From Desemzia sp. RIT 804 (GTDB lineage: Bacteria; Bacillota; Bacilli; Lactobacillales; Carnobacteriaceae), in the NCBI RefSeq assembly GCF_016892605.1, contig NZ_JAFEMV010000006.1, positions 49,737 through 113,736 on the forward strand: a DNA stretch of 64,000 nt. The letters run 5' to 3'. Made by a program: the position numbers and the translations under genes. Positions within the stretch are counted from its first letter, which is position 1. Every line of letters begins with the position of its first letter. This document shows positions 46,343-57,105 of the stretch, piece after piece. The notes below the pieces were generated by a model. That model did not search any database. It was given only the letters and a program-made list of their open reading frames with translations, and was not told the origin of the DNA.

Positions 46343-46846
46343 TCAATTAGAGTAATTTTTAAAAGACACTTTATCAGAACTTAAATGGTTAGAAACTAAG
46401 TCTTTAAAGAAGTCTATATCTTTTTTAGAATCAAAACATCTTTTTGGAAATAAAGTTGCCGTATAAGCAGAATAGTAGAAAACAAAACCATATTTTAGTT
46501 CTCTGATTGAATATAAGTAAGTCCATTCACGATGATTTTCGCTATTTTCTGTAGTCAAATCAAAGCCTAAATCGCTAAACTTAATTATTACTTCTATATT
46601 CTTTCCTAGCCCTATAGCTTAAAACAAAGAATATTATCGGAAGTATAATAAAAAGAATTAATACAGCAGAAATGATAATATTCATAAGTAACGGGATTTT
46701 TATTAATACATAAAAAACTGCTATATAAGGAAAAAAAAGCATATTAGGACGAATGCAGTAGACCTTATTTTCATATATAAAGATAAAAATACATATTCTT
46801 TTTCTGTTAATTCTACTCGCGTAGTAATACTCTCTTCATTATTCAT
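46343..46846 (-). pseudogene. Broken YcxB-like membrane protein
   Basis: The start is intact: AGGAGGC precedes an ATG at 46846 giving MNNEESITTRVELTEKEYVF. At a run of eight T on the coding strand (46732-46739) the frame breaks; adding one T leads into FPYIAVFYVLIKIPLLMNII, the second membrane part. A second shift near 46600 leads into the C-terminal YcxB-like domain (FSDLGFDLTTENSENHREWT) that ends at 46343. Two frameshifts argue for real decay more than assembly error. Confidence 0.7.
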
Positions 46847-46985
46847 AAAGTGCCTCCTAGTGAATCTTATTAAGTTTAAAAGTACGACCTAGATAATTCA
46901 TAGTTTTATAAGTTTGGGCTCTAAAACCGTGTTTCTTAAATGTTTATAAGGAATTTCTTTTTTCACCCATTTGGTGCGTGAAAAA

Positions 46986-47041
46986 AGAACACCTTTCTGT
47001 TAATGTAGATTTGACGAAAATACAAAACAGAGGTGTTCTAT
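46986..47041 (+). other. Inverted repeat, possible insertion-sequence remnant
   Basis: AGAACACCTTTCTGTT and AACAGAGGTGTTCT pair around 26 bases. The layout, with ATG directly after, looks like the 5' end of a transposase unit, but the following frame stops at once. Apart from the flanking Fic and YcxB relics, 46847-47072 holds no gene. Confidence 0.35.
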
Positions 47042-47072
47042 ATGTAAAATTTACGCGATAATCGACTCAGTT

Positions 47073-47438
47073 TTAATAAAAATGTTCCTGCCAAAAATTC
47101 GACATGCTGAGCTTTGGTTTCTTTTTAATAATAAGCAGCAGAAATCCTTCTTGTAATAAAGAGTATATCATGATCATCCGACCTGTTCACCCATTTCCAT
47201 CCGAGAATGGACAGAGTAGTTCAAATTGTATGTATGGATCTAAAATGGCTAAAAGCTTGACATTGCTTATTCTATCCGTTTCCGATCGGTGTTGAAAATT
47301 ATAGATTAGCTGCATTATGAGTAAGGACGTTTCAGCTGAAGAAGCTGTTTGAAATTCTGCACCTATAAGCATCCTTTCGTTCTTTTTAAGTTGTCCTTTA
47401 TCATACTGCTGCAAGCGATCCGTTAAATCAGCATGAAT
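47073..47438 (-). pseudogene. Fic-domain protein relic
   Basis: Minus-strand frame: HADLTDRLQQYDKGQLKK, later YIQFELLCPFSDGNG, an in-frame TGA (47187-47189), then TGRMIMIYSLLQEGFLLL. Fic enzymes have HPFSDGNGRTGR; here the catalytic His has become Cys and the Arg codon (CGA) has become TGA. The N-terminal half is missing. It is the remnant of a Fic AMP-transferase or toxin. Confidence 0.7.
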
Positions 47439-47593
47439 CTATTTAACGATCGTTGCAGAGAGTGGTTCTTCATTGATTAAAGGGATGAAGTAAAAAGTTT
47501 TTTATCTTGGTTTCAGAAATGGGTCTATGGAGTGAACATAAAAAAAACGTTACCTTCTTTATTAAATCAATCATTCTCTTAAAATAATTTCCA

Positions 47594-47668
47594 AGGAAGA
47601 CCATCCTTTACGACGCTATTGAGACGCTCAAACTTATAATTGTCTAGCAATGGTCTTCCTCTTTTTTT
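47594..47668 (+). terminator. Hairpin with long loop
   Basis: AGGAAGACCAT (47594-47604) pairs with ATGGTCTTCCT (47650-47660), followed by CTTTTTTT. The 45-nt loop has no gene. What it terminates is not clear; 47439-47771 shows nothing else. Confidence 0.6.
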
Positions 47669-47771
47669 GTCAACTAAAAAAACAATCGTCATCCGTCTTT
47701 AGTCTCTACCACCGAATAGTTTACACTAGGCAATGATTCATCAGACAAAAACCAGAAAAATTTTGTTCAGA

Positions 47772-49112
47772 TCAAGAATAAAAATAAGACAGATCGCTGG
47801 CAATAGTCGGATAAGCAAAAATGTGTTTAGAGACTGCTGCAGCAGATACTTTTTGTTCGATCAGCTGGCTGAAGTAATTGATCAGTTCATCTGCTTCATT
47901 GTTCAAACAAGTGGCGCCTACTAATAAACCAGTTTTCTTATCTGTAACGACTTTGATTTTTGAGATAGGTTCATTCAATCGTCTGTAACTGAACCACTTA
48001 CTGGCGTCTATAGTGGACAACTCGTAGTGATTTTCGTTATTCGCTGCTGTTTCTGGCGTTACGCCAACTTGGGCTAATTTGGGACCGGAAAAAACCATCG
48101 TAGGAATGCTTGGATAAGATATAGGATCAGTATTTTGTCCAGTCAAATGTGACACTAAATAGCTCGCTTCAAAACTCGAAACAGGGGTCAATTTTGGTTG
48201 ATTTTTAGACAAAACATCTCCGATCGCAAAAATAGCTGGATTGCTTGTTTGGAGAGAATCATTAACAGTGATCCCTTTTTTATCCCACTCAACTCCGGCA
48301 TTTTCAAGGTCTAATGATTCCGTATTCGGTATCCTTCCTGTAGTACAGAAAACTAAATCGCTGTCTAATTGAAAGTCCGAATCATCAGATAATGAATAAC
48401 CATTCGAAGTCGCTTCGATCTTAGAAACTTCTACGTTCAAATGGAAAGTTACCCCTTTAGCTTCTAATTGTTCCATTAGAAGATCGACCAGTTCTCGGTC
48501 AAAGGCTTTAAGAGGACTATCATTGTGTTGGATCACATGTACTTTCGCACCTGCCGCATTAGCGATAGCCGCAAATTCAAAAGAGATATAACCACCGCCC
48601 AATAGAGTGATGGTACTAGGCATTTCTGGAAGGGATAAGAAGTCGTCACTGGTCAGAAAATGCTCTTTTCCTTCAATATCCAGCAACGAAGGACGTGCAC
48701 CAGTGGCAATGACAAAGTGCTCCGCTTTTAGTTCATCTTCGTTTACTTGTAAGGTTTGATCATTAATAAATGCCGCCTTGCCAGTGAACGTTTCTACTCC
48801 AGACGATTCCAAGCTTTCTTTACTTTGTTTCGGCACAGGGGAAGTGAATGTTTCCTTAAACACCATGAGTTCTGGCCAATTCACATGAGGGACAGTTTCT
48901 AATCCTTTACCGTGTAGTTGCTGGGCACGATCTATAGCCTCAACGGCGGAAACCAAAACTTTTTTTGGATCGCATCCACGGTTTGGACAAGTTCCTCCCC
49001 ATAGATCTTCCTCTATTATAGCAACTTTTTTACCTGCAGAGGCTAAACCAGAAGCTGCTGCCATACCACCTACACCGCTGCCAATGACTACAATATCGAA
49101 TTTTTTTTCCAT
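47772..49112 (-). CDS. Class I pyridine nucleotide-disulfide oxidoreductase
   Basis: 446-residue flavoprotein of the glutathione reductase/dihydrolipoamide dehydrogenase group. FAD site VVIGSGVGGMAAA, redox pair GGTCPNRGC, NAD(P) site LLGGGYISFEFA and AIGDV are intact. At the C terminus the family HP of the catalytic dyad is YP (FAYPTIASD), and the Glu is Asp, so dithiol chemistry may be altered. ATG 49112 follows AAAGGAG. Not near lipoyl enzymes; substrate may be glutathione, CoA disulfide or another thiol. Confidence 0.85.
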   Translation of the reverse strand: MEKKFDIVVIGSGVGGMAAASGLASAGKKVAIIEEDLWGGTCPNRGCDPKKVLVSAVEAIDRAQQLHGKGLETVPHVNWPELMVFKETFTSPVPKQSKESLESSGVETFTGKAAFINDQTLQVNEDELKAEHFVIATGARPSLLDIEGKEHFLTSDDFLSLPEMPSTITLLGGGYISFEFAAIANAAGAKVHVIQHNDSPLKAFDRELVDLLMEQLEAKGVTFHLNVEVSKIEATSNGYSLSDDSDFQLDSDLVFCTTGRIPNTESLDLENAGVEWDKKGITVNDSLQTSNPAIFAIGDVLSKNQPKLTPVSSFEASYLVSHLTGQNTDPISYPSIPTMVFSGPKLAQVGVTPETAANNENHYELSTIDASKWFSYRRLNEPISKIKVVTDKKTGLLVGATCLNNEADELINYFSQLIEQKVSAAAVSKHIFAYPTIASDLSYFYS

Positions 49113-49240
49113 TATCAAAAACTCCTTTACTGAACGTTTTTTTCGCTAATTACCTGTATCTTCTTTGTAACACAGAAATTGAAACATTGAAAACGATAGA
49201 GCCTACAGAAAATGCTTTATTCGAAGGATATGAAGATAAA

Positions 49241-49308
49241 TAAAAAAACTAGATCCGATCAAGCATCACTTAAAGAGTGAGAGCTTGAATCAAATCCAGT
49301 TTTTCAGA
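49241..49308 (-). terminator. Terminator of the DUF2798 gene
   Basis: AAAAACT.GAT..GATCAAGC and GCTTGA.TC.AATC.AGTTTTT form a long interrupted stem; on the minus strand it ends in a T-run. Confidence 0.7.
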
Positions 49309-49319
49309 CGAAATTAAGG

Positions 49320-49817
49320 TTATGCAATCTTTGATTGTTTTGCTTGGTATTTATGAAGACCTTTCATAGCTAAACGAGCAATGGGTTGTGCGATCAAACT
49401 TTCAATAAAAAAGGCTACAGCAAAGTTTCTAGGCCAAGCATAGAAGAAGTTTGTGATTGGCTCCATTGAAATAGTTCTTGTGCCAACCCAAGCTGCAACA
49501 ACAGAAAGGATAATAGACATCATCAATACGCTGAATAGAGTGTGGAACAGGGTCACAGAATTGAAGCTGTCTGTCGGTGCAGTAAATTTTGCAACTAATT
49601 TATTTGCAATAGGTTCTACTATAAAGGGAATCAACACTAGAACGATCAACCAAATAAAAGGCATAGTCTTTAGCGCAGCCTTATAAACGTCCATTGTAAA
49701 CCCAAATTGAAGCCCCATGATAGTTGGTGCAATAGTGTTTACCGAAATAATTGAAATAATTCCTAAAAATAAAATAAATTCTTTTCCGTTTTTAGGTAAT
49801 CTTGTTTCTTCTTGCAT
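49320..49817 (-). CDS. DUF2798-family membrane protein
   Basis: 165-residue protein with four predicted membrane helices arranged as two similar halves (each with a hydrophobic pair around residues 20-75 and 85-150). Function unknown. ATG 49817 follows GGAGATGAT; an upstream in-frame start at 49889 lacks a site. The leader contains a terminator-like hairpin at 49892-49924. Confidence 0.8.
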   Translation of the reverse strand: MQEETRLPKNGKEFILFLGIISIISVNTIAPTIMGLQFGFTMDVYKAALKTMPFIWLIVLVLIPFIVEPIANKLVAKFTAPTDSFNSVTLFHTLFSVLMMSIILSVVAAWVGTRTISMEPITNFFYAWPRNFAVAFFIESLIAQPIARLAMKGLHKYQAKQSKIA

Positions 49818-49891
49818 AATATCATCTCCGAATAAAATTTCAGATGGCAAGCGTTGTATAAAAAAACATTTATATATGATCATTAACAAAA

Positions 49892-49924
49892 AAACGTAGA
49901 GCCATCATTCAGATGGCTCTACGT
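49892..49924 (-). terminator. Terminator-like hairpin in the leader of the DUF2798 gene
   Basis: AACGTAGAGCCATC (49892-49905) pairs perfectly with GATGGCTCTACGTT (49911-49924); on the minus strand it is followed by seven T. No minus-strand gene lies to its right, so it may be an attenuator or the end of a small RNA. Confidence 0.65.
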
Positions 49925-50184
49925 TGTCGTTACACACTGATTGATTCTAATATAGCACACTTTGGAGCTTTATTTTTGTTTATAACAGGATTCTAATTTT
50001 TTAGTGGAGACTAATTACTATCAGGAAAGAAAAACCATTACTCAAAAGTAAGGTAGGTATTTTTTGAAACATACATTAAAATTAATAAATATGCAGACAG
50101 GGATAAGAGACATACTTTTAAAAGAATTATATATAAAACGTATGTCATATAAAAAGCTCCTTCTGTTTTTTTATTTATTTGGTA

Positions 50185-50238
50185 TTGACAAGTAGTATAG
50201 AAAGATGTTAAATTCTAAATCGTAACAATTACGATTTA
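50185..50238 (+). promoter_or_regulatory. Promoter and Zur box of the ZinT gene
   Basis: TTGACA (50185-50190) and TTAAAT (50208-50213) with a 17-bp spacer form the promoter. Directly after it, AAATCGTAA-CAA-TTACGATTT (50217-50237) matches the Bacillus Zur operator (AAATCGTAATNATTACGATTT) at all but one position. Zinc-loaded Zur would block transcription. Confidence 0.85.
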
Positions 50239-50257
50239 TGAAAAGGAGATGAAATTA

Positions 50258-51256
50258 ATGGAAAAAAGAATAACTCAATACATAGTGCTTCTTTCCACTA
50301 GTATTTTACTAGGAGCATGCGGAGCAAACGTTTCTTCAAGTCAAGACGAAGAGGTAACAGATAATGTGAGTGAGCAAACGACACAAAATAGCTCTACTCA
50401 AGAGAAACAGGAAAATGAAGAAAGTACCGAAATCGGAATCAATGGTTTGGCTGATCATTACCATACAGGAGATACTGTTGAATTAAGTGCCTCAGCAGAA
50501 AATAAAATAGATAGTGTGCAGTGGCAATGGTATTCAAAAGAAAGTGAAGAAAGCGAATGGGAAGTTGTTTCTGGACAAAAAACCCAAGACTTTATTGGGG
50601 AGGCTTTAATCAATGGATTAGAGGTGAAAGCTGCTTTAGTTGATGATAATGATAAAATTTATGCTGAATCTGAACCGGTTAAAATCCTCATTGATGATCA
50701 TCATGGACATGATGAAGCCAGCAAGCAAATCTATGAAGGCTATTTTGAGGATGAGCAAGTAGAAAACCGTGATTTAACAGACTTTGAAGGGGAGTGGCAG
50801 TCTGTTTTCCCTTACCTTCAATCTGGAGATCTAGATGAAGTATTTGAACACAAAGAAGAAGGCGGCGATATGACCGCAGAAGAATATAAAGAGTATTATA
50901 CTATTGGATATGAAACATCTGTTGATCAGATCAGTATTGATGGGGACCAGGTCACTTTCTATGAAGACGGAAAAGAGTATTCAGGAACTTACGAAAATGA
51001 TGGATATGAAATACTAAATTATGAAAAAGGAAATAGAGGAGTACGATTTGTTTATAAACTAATTGACGGTTCAGATGGATCGCCTAAATACATTCAATTC
51101 AGTGACCACAATATTTTCCCTGAAGATTCTTATCACTTTCATTTATACTGGGGAGATGACAAAGATCAATTGTTAGAAGAAATGGATAATTGGCCTACTT
51201 ATTATCCATTAGATCTGGATGCAGACGGTCTTGTTAGAGATATGTTAGCTCACTAA
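50258..51256 (+). CDS. ZinT-domain zinc-binding lipoprotein
   Basis: Surface lipoprotein (332 aa) with lipobox LLGACG. After a Ser/Glu-rich spacer comes a beta-rich domain (about 65-150, GLADHYHTGDTVELSAS) and then a ZinT domain (about 165-332, YEGYFEDEQVENRDLTDFEG, HFHLYWGD). In Lactobacillales ZinT is usually fused to a ZnuA-type AdcA; here it is free. A His/Asp segment (DDHHGHDE) links the domains. ATG 50258 follows AAAAGGAG. Zur control and the His-rich sites support zinc scavenging. Confidence 0.9.
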   Translation: MEKRITQYIVLLSTSILLGACGANVSSSQDEEVTDNVSEQTTQNSSTQEKQENEESTEIGINGLADHYHTGDTVELSASAENKIDSVQWQWYSKESEESEWEVVSGQKTQDFIGEALINGLEVKAALVDDNDKIYAESEPVKILIDDHHGHDEASKQIYEGYFEDEQVENRDLTDFEGEWQSVFPYLQSGDLDEVFEHKEEGGDMTAEEYKEYYTIGYETSVDQISIDGDQVTFYEDGKEYSGTYENDGYEILNYEKGNRGVRFVYKLIDGSDGSPKYIQFSDHNIFPEDSYHFHLYWGDDKDQLLEEMDNWPTYYPLDLDADGLVRDMLAH

Positions 51257-51394
51257 AAATATTAAGGAAAAAAAGATGAAGGACCGGATTATTTAAGCAT
51301 GCTGCGTTGAGTTTAACGTATCTTCAGTGCTGGGAATATAGTAAATTATTCAAAACTATTTCAAGTTTTGGAGAAAATTAAAATTAAAAAAAGT

Positions 51395-51423
51395 TTGACA
51401 GAAAAAAATTAGTTGTGTAAGAT
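51395..51423 (+). promoter_or_regulatory. Promoter of the cysteine operon leader
   Basis: TTGACA (51395-51400), a 17-bp spacer and TAAGAT (51418-51423). The expected start near 51430 gives a leader of about 330 bases before mccA. The stretch 51257-51394 shows nothing else. Confidence 0.7.
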
Positions 51424-51467
51424 GACCTTAGTTAAAAAAAACATAAAAAAAGAAAGGAGAGAATTCC

Positions 51468-51557
51468 ATGCGCAAAATGAACTGTTGTTGTTTAGTATGC
51501 TGTTGTTGTTTAAATGAAAATAAACACTCATGCTTAACACCAGACTCATTTGCGTAA
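51468..51557 (+). CDS. Cysteine-rich leader peptide (29 aa)
   Basis: A short ORF behind AAAGGAGAG encodes MRKMNCCCLVCCCCLNENK and continues to 29 residues with eight Cys (6-8, 11-14, 22). The peptide is too small and odd for an enzyme. Its position at the head of the mccA-mccB-yrrT-luxS transcript and its Cys codon runs mark it as a ribosome-stalling sensor of Cys-tRNA. The ribosome site and first codons can pair with the last codons (AGAGAATT/AATTCTCT, CGCAAA/TTTGCG). Codons 21-22 (ACTCATGC, 51526-51533) are complementary to the terminator 5' arm. Confidence 0.8.
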   Translation: MRKMNCCCLVCCCCLNENKHSCLTPDSFA

Positions 51558-51691
51558 TTCTCTCTTTTTATAGTGCTTTTCTATAAAGACAGATAACGGT
51601 TTCATACAATCTTTTTCTCCATAATTGGATTTAAAGGAATGAAACTAGTTCGTTCTGTTGAAAACACTTATAAAAACAAATGATGAATGCC

Positions 51692-51736
51692 AAAGTGTGC
51701 ATGAGTAGAACGTTACTCATGTGCGCTTTTTTTGTA
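51692..51736 (+). terminator. Attenuator terminator before mccA
   Basis: AAAGTGTGCATGAGTA (51692-51707) pairs with TACTCATGTGCGCTTT (51714-51729), three G-U pairs, followed by a run of T. It is 28 bases before the mccA ribosome site and after the leader ORF, so readthrough is needed for operon expression. No T-box sequence is present in the leader. Confidence 0.85.
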
Positions 51737-51763
51737 CCTTAAATTAGAAAAGGAGTGAAAAAA

Positions 51764-53850
<2,087 letters not shown>

Positions 53851-53853
53851 TGA

Positions 53854-54498
53854 ATGGGAAGAGAATTTCTGGATATTTTCACAGATTGGGCAACAGATTA
53901 CGATGATTTTGTAACTGGAAAAGACGAAGAGTATAAAGACGTTTTTGCCAAATATGACACTATATTGCAAGAATTGGTCAAACGAAGTGGTGAATCTGTT
54001 CTGGAGCTGGGGATCGGAACTGGAAATTTAACGCGAAAACTATTAGCAGTGGGGAAAAGAGTTTATCCCATTGAGCCTTCTGCAGAAATGCGCCAACTAG
54101 CAGATGCTAAACTGATGGGAACCGTCGATATCATTGATGGCGACATGCAAAATTTTCCGTTACCGCCTTACAAAATAAACACTATTTTGAGCTCATATGT
54201 ATTTCATCATTTAAATGCCGGCGAAAAGGCAGAAGTTTTGCACCAATATTATGACCTTTTGGAAGATGGAGGAAGCGTAGTTTTTGCGGATACCATGTTT
54301 ATAGATCAAGTTTCTTATGACCAAAAACTAGCTGAAGCTGCTCACAACCAATATTATGATCTAGAAGAAGATTTAAAACGAGAATACTATCCCTTGATAC
54401 CCGATTTGTATCGCTCTTTTAAGGATGCTGGTTTCAGCGTTTCATTTACGCAAATGAACCCGTATGTTTGGATCGTAGAAGGCAAGAAAGCAAATTAA
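53854..54498 (+). CDS. yrrT: YrrT-like SAM-dependent methyltransferase
   Basis: 214-residue class I methyltransferase with motif I VLELGIGTGN and acidic motif II IEPSAEM. In Bacillus a similar gene heads the mtnN-mccA-mccB operon. It generates SAH and thereby feeds the cycle; its acceptor is unknown. It starts three bases after the mccB stop with GGAGGG overlapping. Confidence 0.88.
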   Translation: MGREFLDIFTDWATDYDDFVTGKDEEYKDVFAKYDTILQELVKRSGESVLELGIGTGNLTRKLLAVGKRVYPIEPSAEMRQLADAKLMGTVDIIDGDMQNFPLPPYKINTILSSYVFHHLNAGEKAEVLHQYYDLLEDGGSVVFADTMFIDQVSYDQKLAEAAHNQYYDLEEDLKREYYPLIPDLYRSFKDAGFSVSFTQMNPYVWIVEGKKAN

Positions 54499-54519
54499 AC
54501 TAAAAAAGGAGTTTTTAAT

Positions 54520-54999
54520 ATGTCAGAAAAAATGAATGTTGAAAGTTTTAACTTGGATCATACAAAAGTCCGTGCCCCGTATGTACGTTTAGCGAGTGAG
54601 AAAACAGGACTAAATGGGGACCGTATTTTAAAATATGATGTGCGTATGGCACAACCCAATAAAGAACACTTGGACATGATGTCTGTTCACTCTTTAGAAC
54701 ATTTGACGGCTGAATTGATCCGCAATCATGCAGATTACGTTGTTGATTTTGGACCGATGGGATGCCAAACAGGTTTTTATTTGACAGTTGTGAACCACGA
54801 AGATTATAAAGATATCTTGGGATTACTTGAAAAAACAATGAAAGATGTATTGGTGGCTACAGAAGTTCCAGCCAGCAATGAAAAACAATGTGGCTGGGCA
54901 GCTCACCACACTTTAGCGGGAGCACAGCAAATTGCTCGTGACTTCTTAGCTAAGCGCAATGAATGGCATTTAGTATTTGAACACGCAGAAGCAGAATAG
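54520..54999 (+). CDS. luxS: S-ribosylhomocysteine lyase
   Basis: Cleaves S-ribosylhomocysteine to homocysteine and the AI-2 precursor. The metal site is His57, His61 (HSLEHL) and Cys124 ([11 protein letters not shown]). [15 protein letters not shown] is the N-terminal signature. 159 aa. Being last in the mccAB operon, it supplies homocysteine for cysteine synthesis, so AI-2 release is tied to cysteine demand here. The terminator after it (55059-55096) is the head of a dispersed repeat. Confidence 0.97.
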   Translation: MSEKMNVESFNLDHTKVRAPYVRLASEKTGLNGDRILKYDVRMAQPNKEHLDMMSVHSLEHLTAELIRNHADYVVDFGPMGCQTGFYLTVVNHEDYKDILGLLEKTMKDVLVATEVPASNEKQCGWAAHHTLAGAQQIARDFLAKRNEWHLVFEHAEAE

Positions 55000-55059
55000 G
55001 TAGATTCGTCTAGTAGGAGATTGCTCTTCAAATGGCTCTAACCAATTAGAAAATGAGGA

Positions 55060-55295
55060 GCGAGGAAACGGTGAAATATACCAGTTCCTCGCTTTTTTGC
55101 GTTCCCTATTGCATTCATTTTTTGGAAAAAGGGAACATAAAATTAAATTATGTTCCCTTTAAGTTGAAATTGTCTCAAAAAAGGAACGCAAATTGGATTT
55201 GCGTTCCTTTTAGGGCTTGAAATTTGACTTAAGGGAACGCAAATGGACTTTCGACACTTTAGAAGCAGCGTATCTTTTGGGATGGCATCTTTTTT
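55060..55295 (+). repeat. Multi-hairpin repeat, copy 2
   Basis: Aligns with 30810-31045. Hairpins: GCGAGGAA.../TTCCTCGC with T-run (luxS terminator), AAAGGGAACATAA/TTATGTTCCCTTT (13 bp) and AAAGGAACGCAAAT/ATTTGCGTTCCTTT (14 bp). It separates converging luxS and dapH. Confidence 0.88.
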
Positions 55296-55298
55296 ATT

Positions 55299-55994
55299 TT
55301 ACAATTCTCGCAAAGCAGCGATCAATTCAGTATTGCTGGCTGTTTTTTCATCTTTTGCTTTTAAAATACGCGCCGGAATGCCGCCAACTACCACATTTTC
55401 TGGAACATTCTCGATCACCACTGCTCCAGCGGCGACCACGCTCCCTTTGCCGATCCGAACACCTTCGATAACGACAGCATTCGCGCCGATCAAGACATCG
55501 TCTTCTACAATTACAGGAGTGGCTGAAGCGGGTTCGACCACTCCTGCTAAAACGGCGCCGGCACCGATGTGACAATTTTTACCAACGATAGCTCGGCCAC
55601 CGAGAACTGCTCCCATATCGATCATGCTATTTTCGCCGACAATAGCGCCAATATTGATGATAGCCCCCATCATGATTACTGCATGGTCGTGAATCTCTAC
55701 CTGATCTCGAATGAACGCTCCAGGTTCTATTCGTGCATTTATATTAGTAGTATCCAGTAAAGGCACAGCACTATTTCTACGGTCGTATTCTAGTTCAACA
55801 TCATTGATACGCTCTTTGTTCTCTTCAAGGATGGCTTTCAAGTCTTCGTAATCACCGAAAACAACTTTTGATAGTCCTTCCCCAAATACTTTACAATTAG
55901 GGAAATCAATGGCTTCGTTTAGATTGATGTAAGCTTTCACAGGTGTTTGTTTTTTAGCTTCTTTAATAAATCGGATAATTTCTTGTGCATTCAA
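55299..55994 (-). CDS. dapH: Tetrahydrodipicolinate N-acetyltransferase
   Basis: Acetyl-CoA enzyme of the acetylase branch of lysine/DAP synthesis. N-terminal helical domain (1-about 85), then left-handed beta-helix hexapeptide repeats ([20 protein letters not shown]) and a short tail. 231 aa. GGAGG precedes the start. It is second in the riboswitch-controlled dapF-dapH operon. Confidence 0.95.
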   Translation of the reverse strand: MNAQEIIRFIKEAKKQTPVKAYINLNEAIDFPNCKVFGEGLSKVVFGDYEDLKAILEENKERINDVELEYDRRNSAVPLLDTTNINARIEPGAFIRDQVEIHDHAVIMMGAIINIGAIVGENSMIDMGAVLGGRAIVGKNCHIGAGAVLAGVVEPASATPVIVEDDVLIGANAVVIEGVRIGKGSVVAAGAVVIENVPENVVVGGIPARILKAKDEKTASNTELIAALREL

Positions 55995-56035
55995 TATTAT
56001 TTCCTCCTAAGAATTCAATAGTTAAGTCACTAAAG

Positions 56036-56821
56036 CTATTTTTTGTATTCAAACACAGCGGGTCCATTCATGAAAATGTCCTCTGTACCTGAGATAGTCA
56101 ATGTTCCTTGTTCTAGATGTACTTTTACACTATCTTCAACTAAACCTGCGTCTCTAGCTACCACAAAGCTGGCGCTGCAGCCAGTACCGCAAGCCAATGT
56201 CCAGCCGACACCACGTTCAAATGTTCGCACGATGATTTCTTCACGATTCAGTACTTGGACAAAATTGACATTTGTTTGGTGAGCAAACAATGGATGTTGG
56301 CACAGTTTTTCTCCTAAATCGGTCTCCAGCATGGCTACTGCATCTTCTACGAAAACAACTGTATGCACAGTACCCATAAACAAACTGGTGAACGTGACGT
56401 CTTCTCCATCAATAGAGATCGTCCGATTGATGTAAGTAGCATCGTCAGCAGCATCAAAAGCATGGTTTGAGTAATCAGGTCGACCAATATTTACTTCGCA
56501 GTAGAACGGCTCATTTTGAAGAATGTCTACGTTCATCTCACCAGCCAATGTTTGTACAGGAAATCGTTCTTCTGTGGTCAAACCTTTGTCTAGGACATAT
56601 TTGGCAAAACAACGAATCCCATTTCCGCACATTGGAGCTTCGGAACCGTCACGGTTAAACAGCAGCATCTCTAGCGGATTTTGTTTGACGACGATTAAGC
56701 CATCTGTATCAAATTGTTCTGAACTACACAAAGAGATGGCCTCCATAGAATAGTCTTTTCCATTCTTGAAATCCGTGATCACAAAGGTATTTCCGCAGCC
56801 GTTATATTTATAAACAGACAT
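56036..56821 (-). CDS. dapF: Diaminopimelate epimerase
   Basis: Interconverts LL- and meso-DAP for wall and lysine synthesis. The two catalytic Cys are in APMCGNGIRCFA and TLACGTGCSA. 261 aa from ATG 56821, which follows AAAGGAG; the TTG at 56827 is too close to that site. First gene of the operon and directly behind a lysine riboswitch. Confidence 0.95.
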   Translation of the reverse strand: MSVYKYNGCGNTFVITDFKNGKDYSMEAISLCSSEQFDTDGLIVVKQNPLEMLLFNRDGSEAPMCGNGIRCFAKYVLDKGLTTEERFPVQTLAGEMNVDILQNEPFYCEVNIGRPDYSNHAFDAADDATYINRTISIDGEDVTFTSLFMGTVHTVVFVEDAVAMLETDLGEKLCQHPLFAHQTNVNFVQVLNREEIIVRTFERGVGWTLACGTGCSASFVVARDAGLVEDSVKVHLEQGTLTISGTEDIFMNGPAVFEYKK

Positions 56822-56857
56822 ATACAAAACTCCTTTTTACAATTTTTTCCTCAAACA

Positions 56858-57076
56858 ATAAAAAAAGACACCATTTCTGGCGTCTTAAATGTATACAATG
56901 GTTATGTAGACAGATGATAGCGCCTCTGCTTTTCAAGCAGGAGTGACATAGGTATTTCCCATGACCCCACGATATAAAATCCGCCGATTTTAATCGTTCG
57001 GCAATGGCTGCCTTTCATACATCATCATCGAATGCCTTCTCTGATGTATTACTCATCTACATTGCTACCTCTATTA
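56858..57076 (-). promoter_or_regulatory. Lysine riboswitch with terminator
   Basis: On the minus strand the leader reads AGAGGTAGCA, then AGTAA, AAAGGCAGCCATTGCCGAA, GGGGTCATGGG and ATGTCACTCCTGC, the ordered conserved elements of the lysine (L-box) aptamer, about 57076 to 56905. It is followed by the expression platform AAGACGCC/GGTGTCTT plus seven T at 56888-56858. Lysine binding should stop transcription before dapF. Confidence 0.85.
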
Positions 57077-57105
57077 AATTGTAAGTTACTTTTTTGATGT
57101 TTTAT

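Noticed and set aside
47104..47295. Plus-strand ORF of 63 codons
   Set aside because: Antisense shadow of the Fic relic, which has recognisable motifs.
55348..55575. Arg/Cys-rich ORF on the minus strand
   Set aside because: Frame shadow of the dapH hexapeptide repeats.
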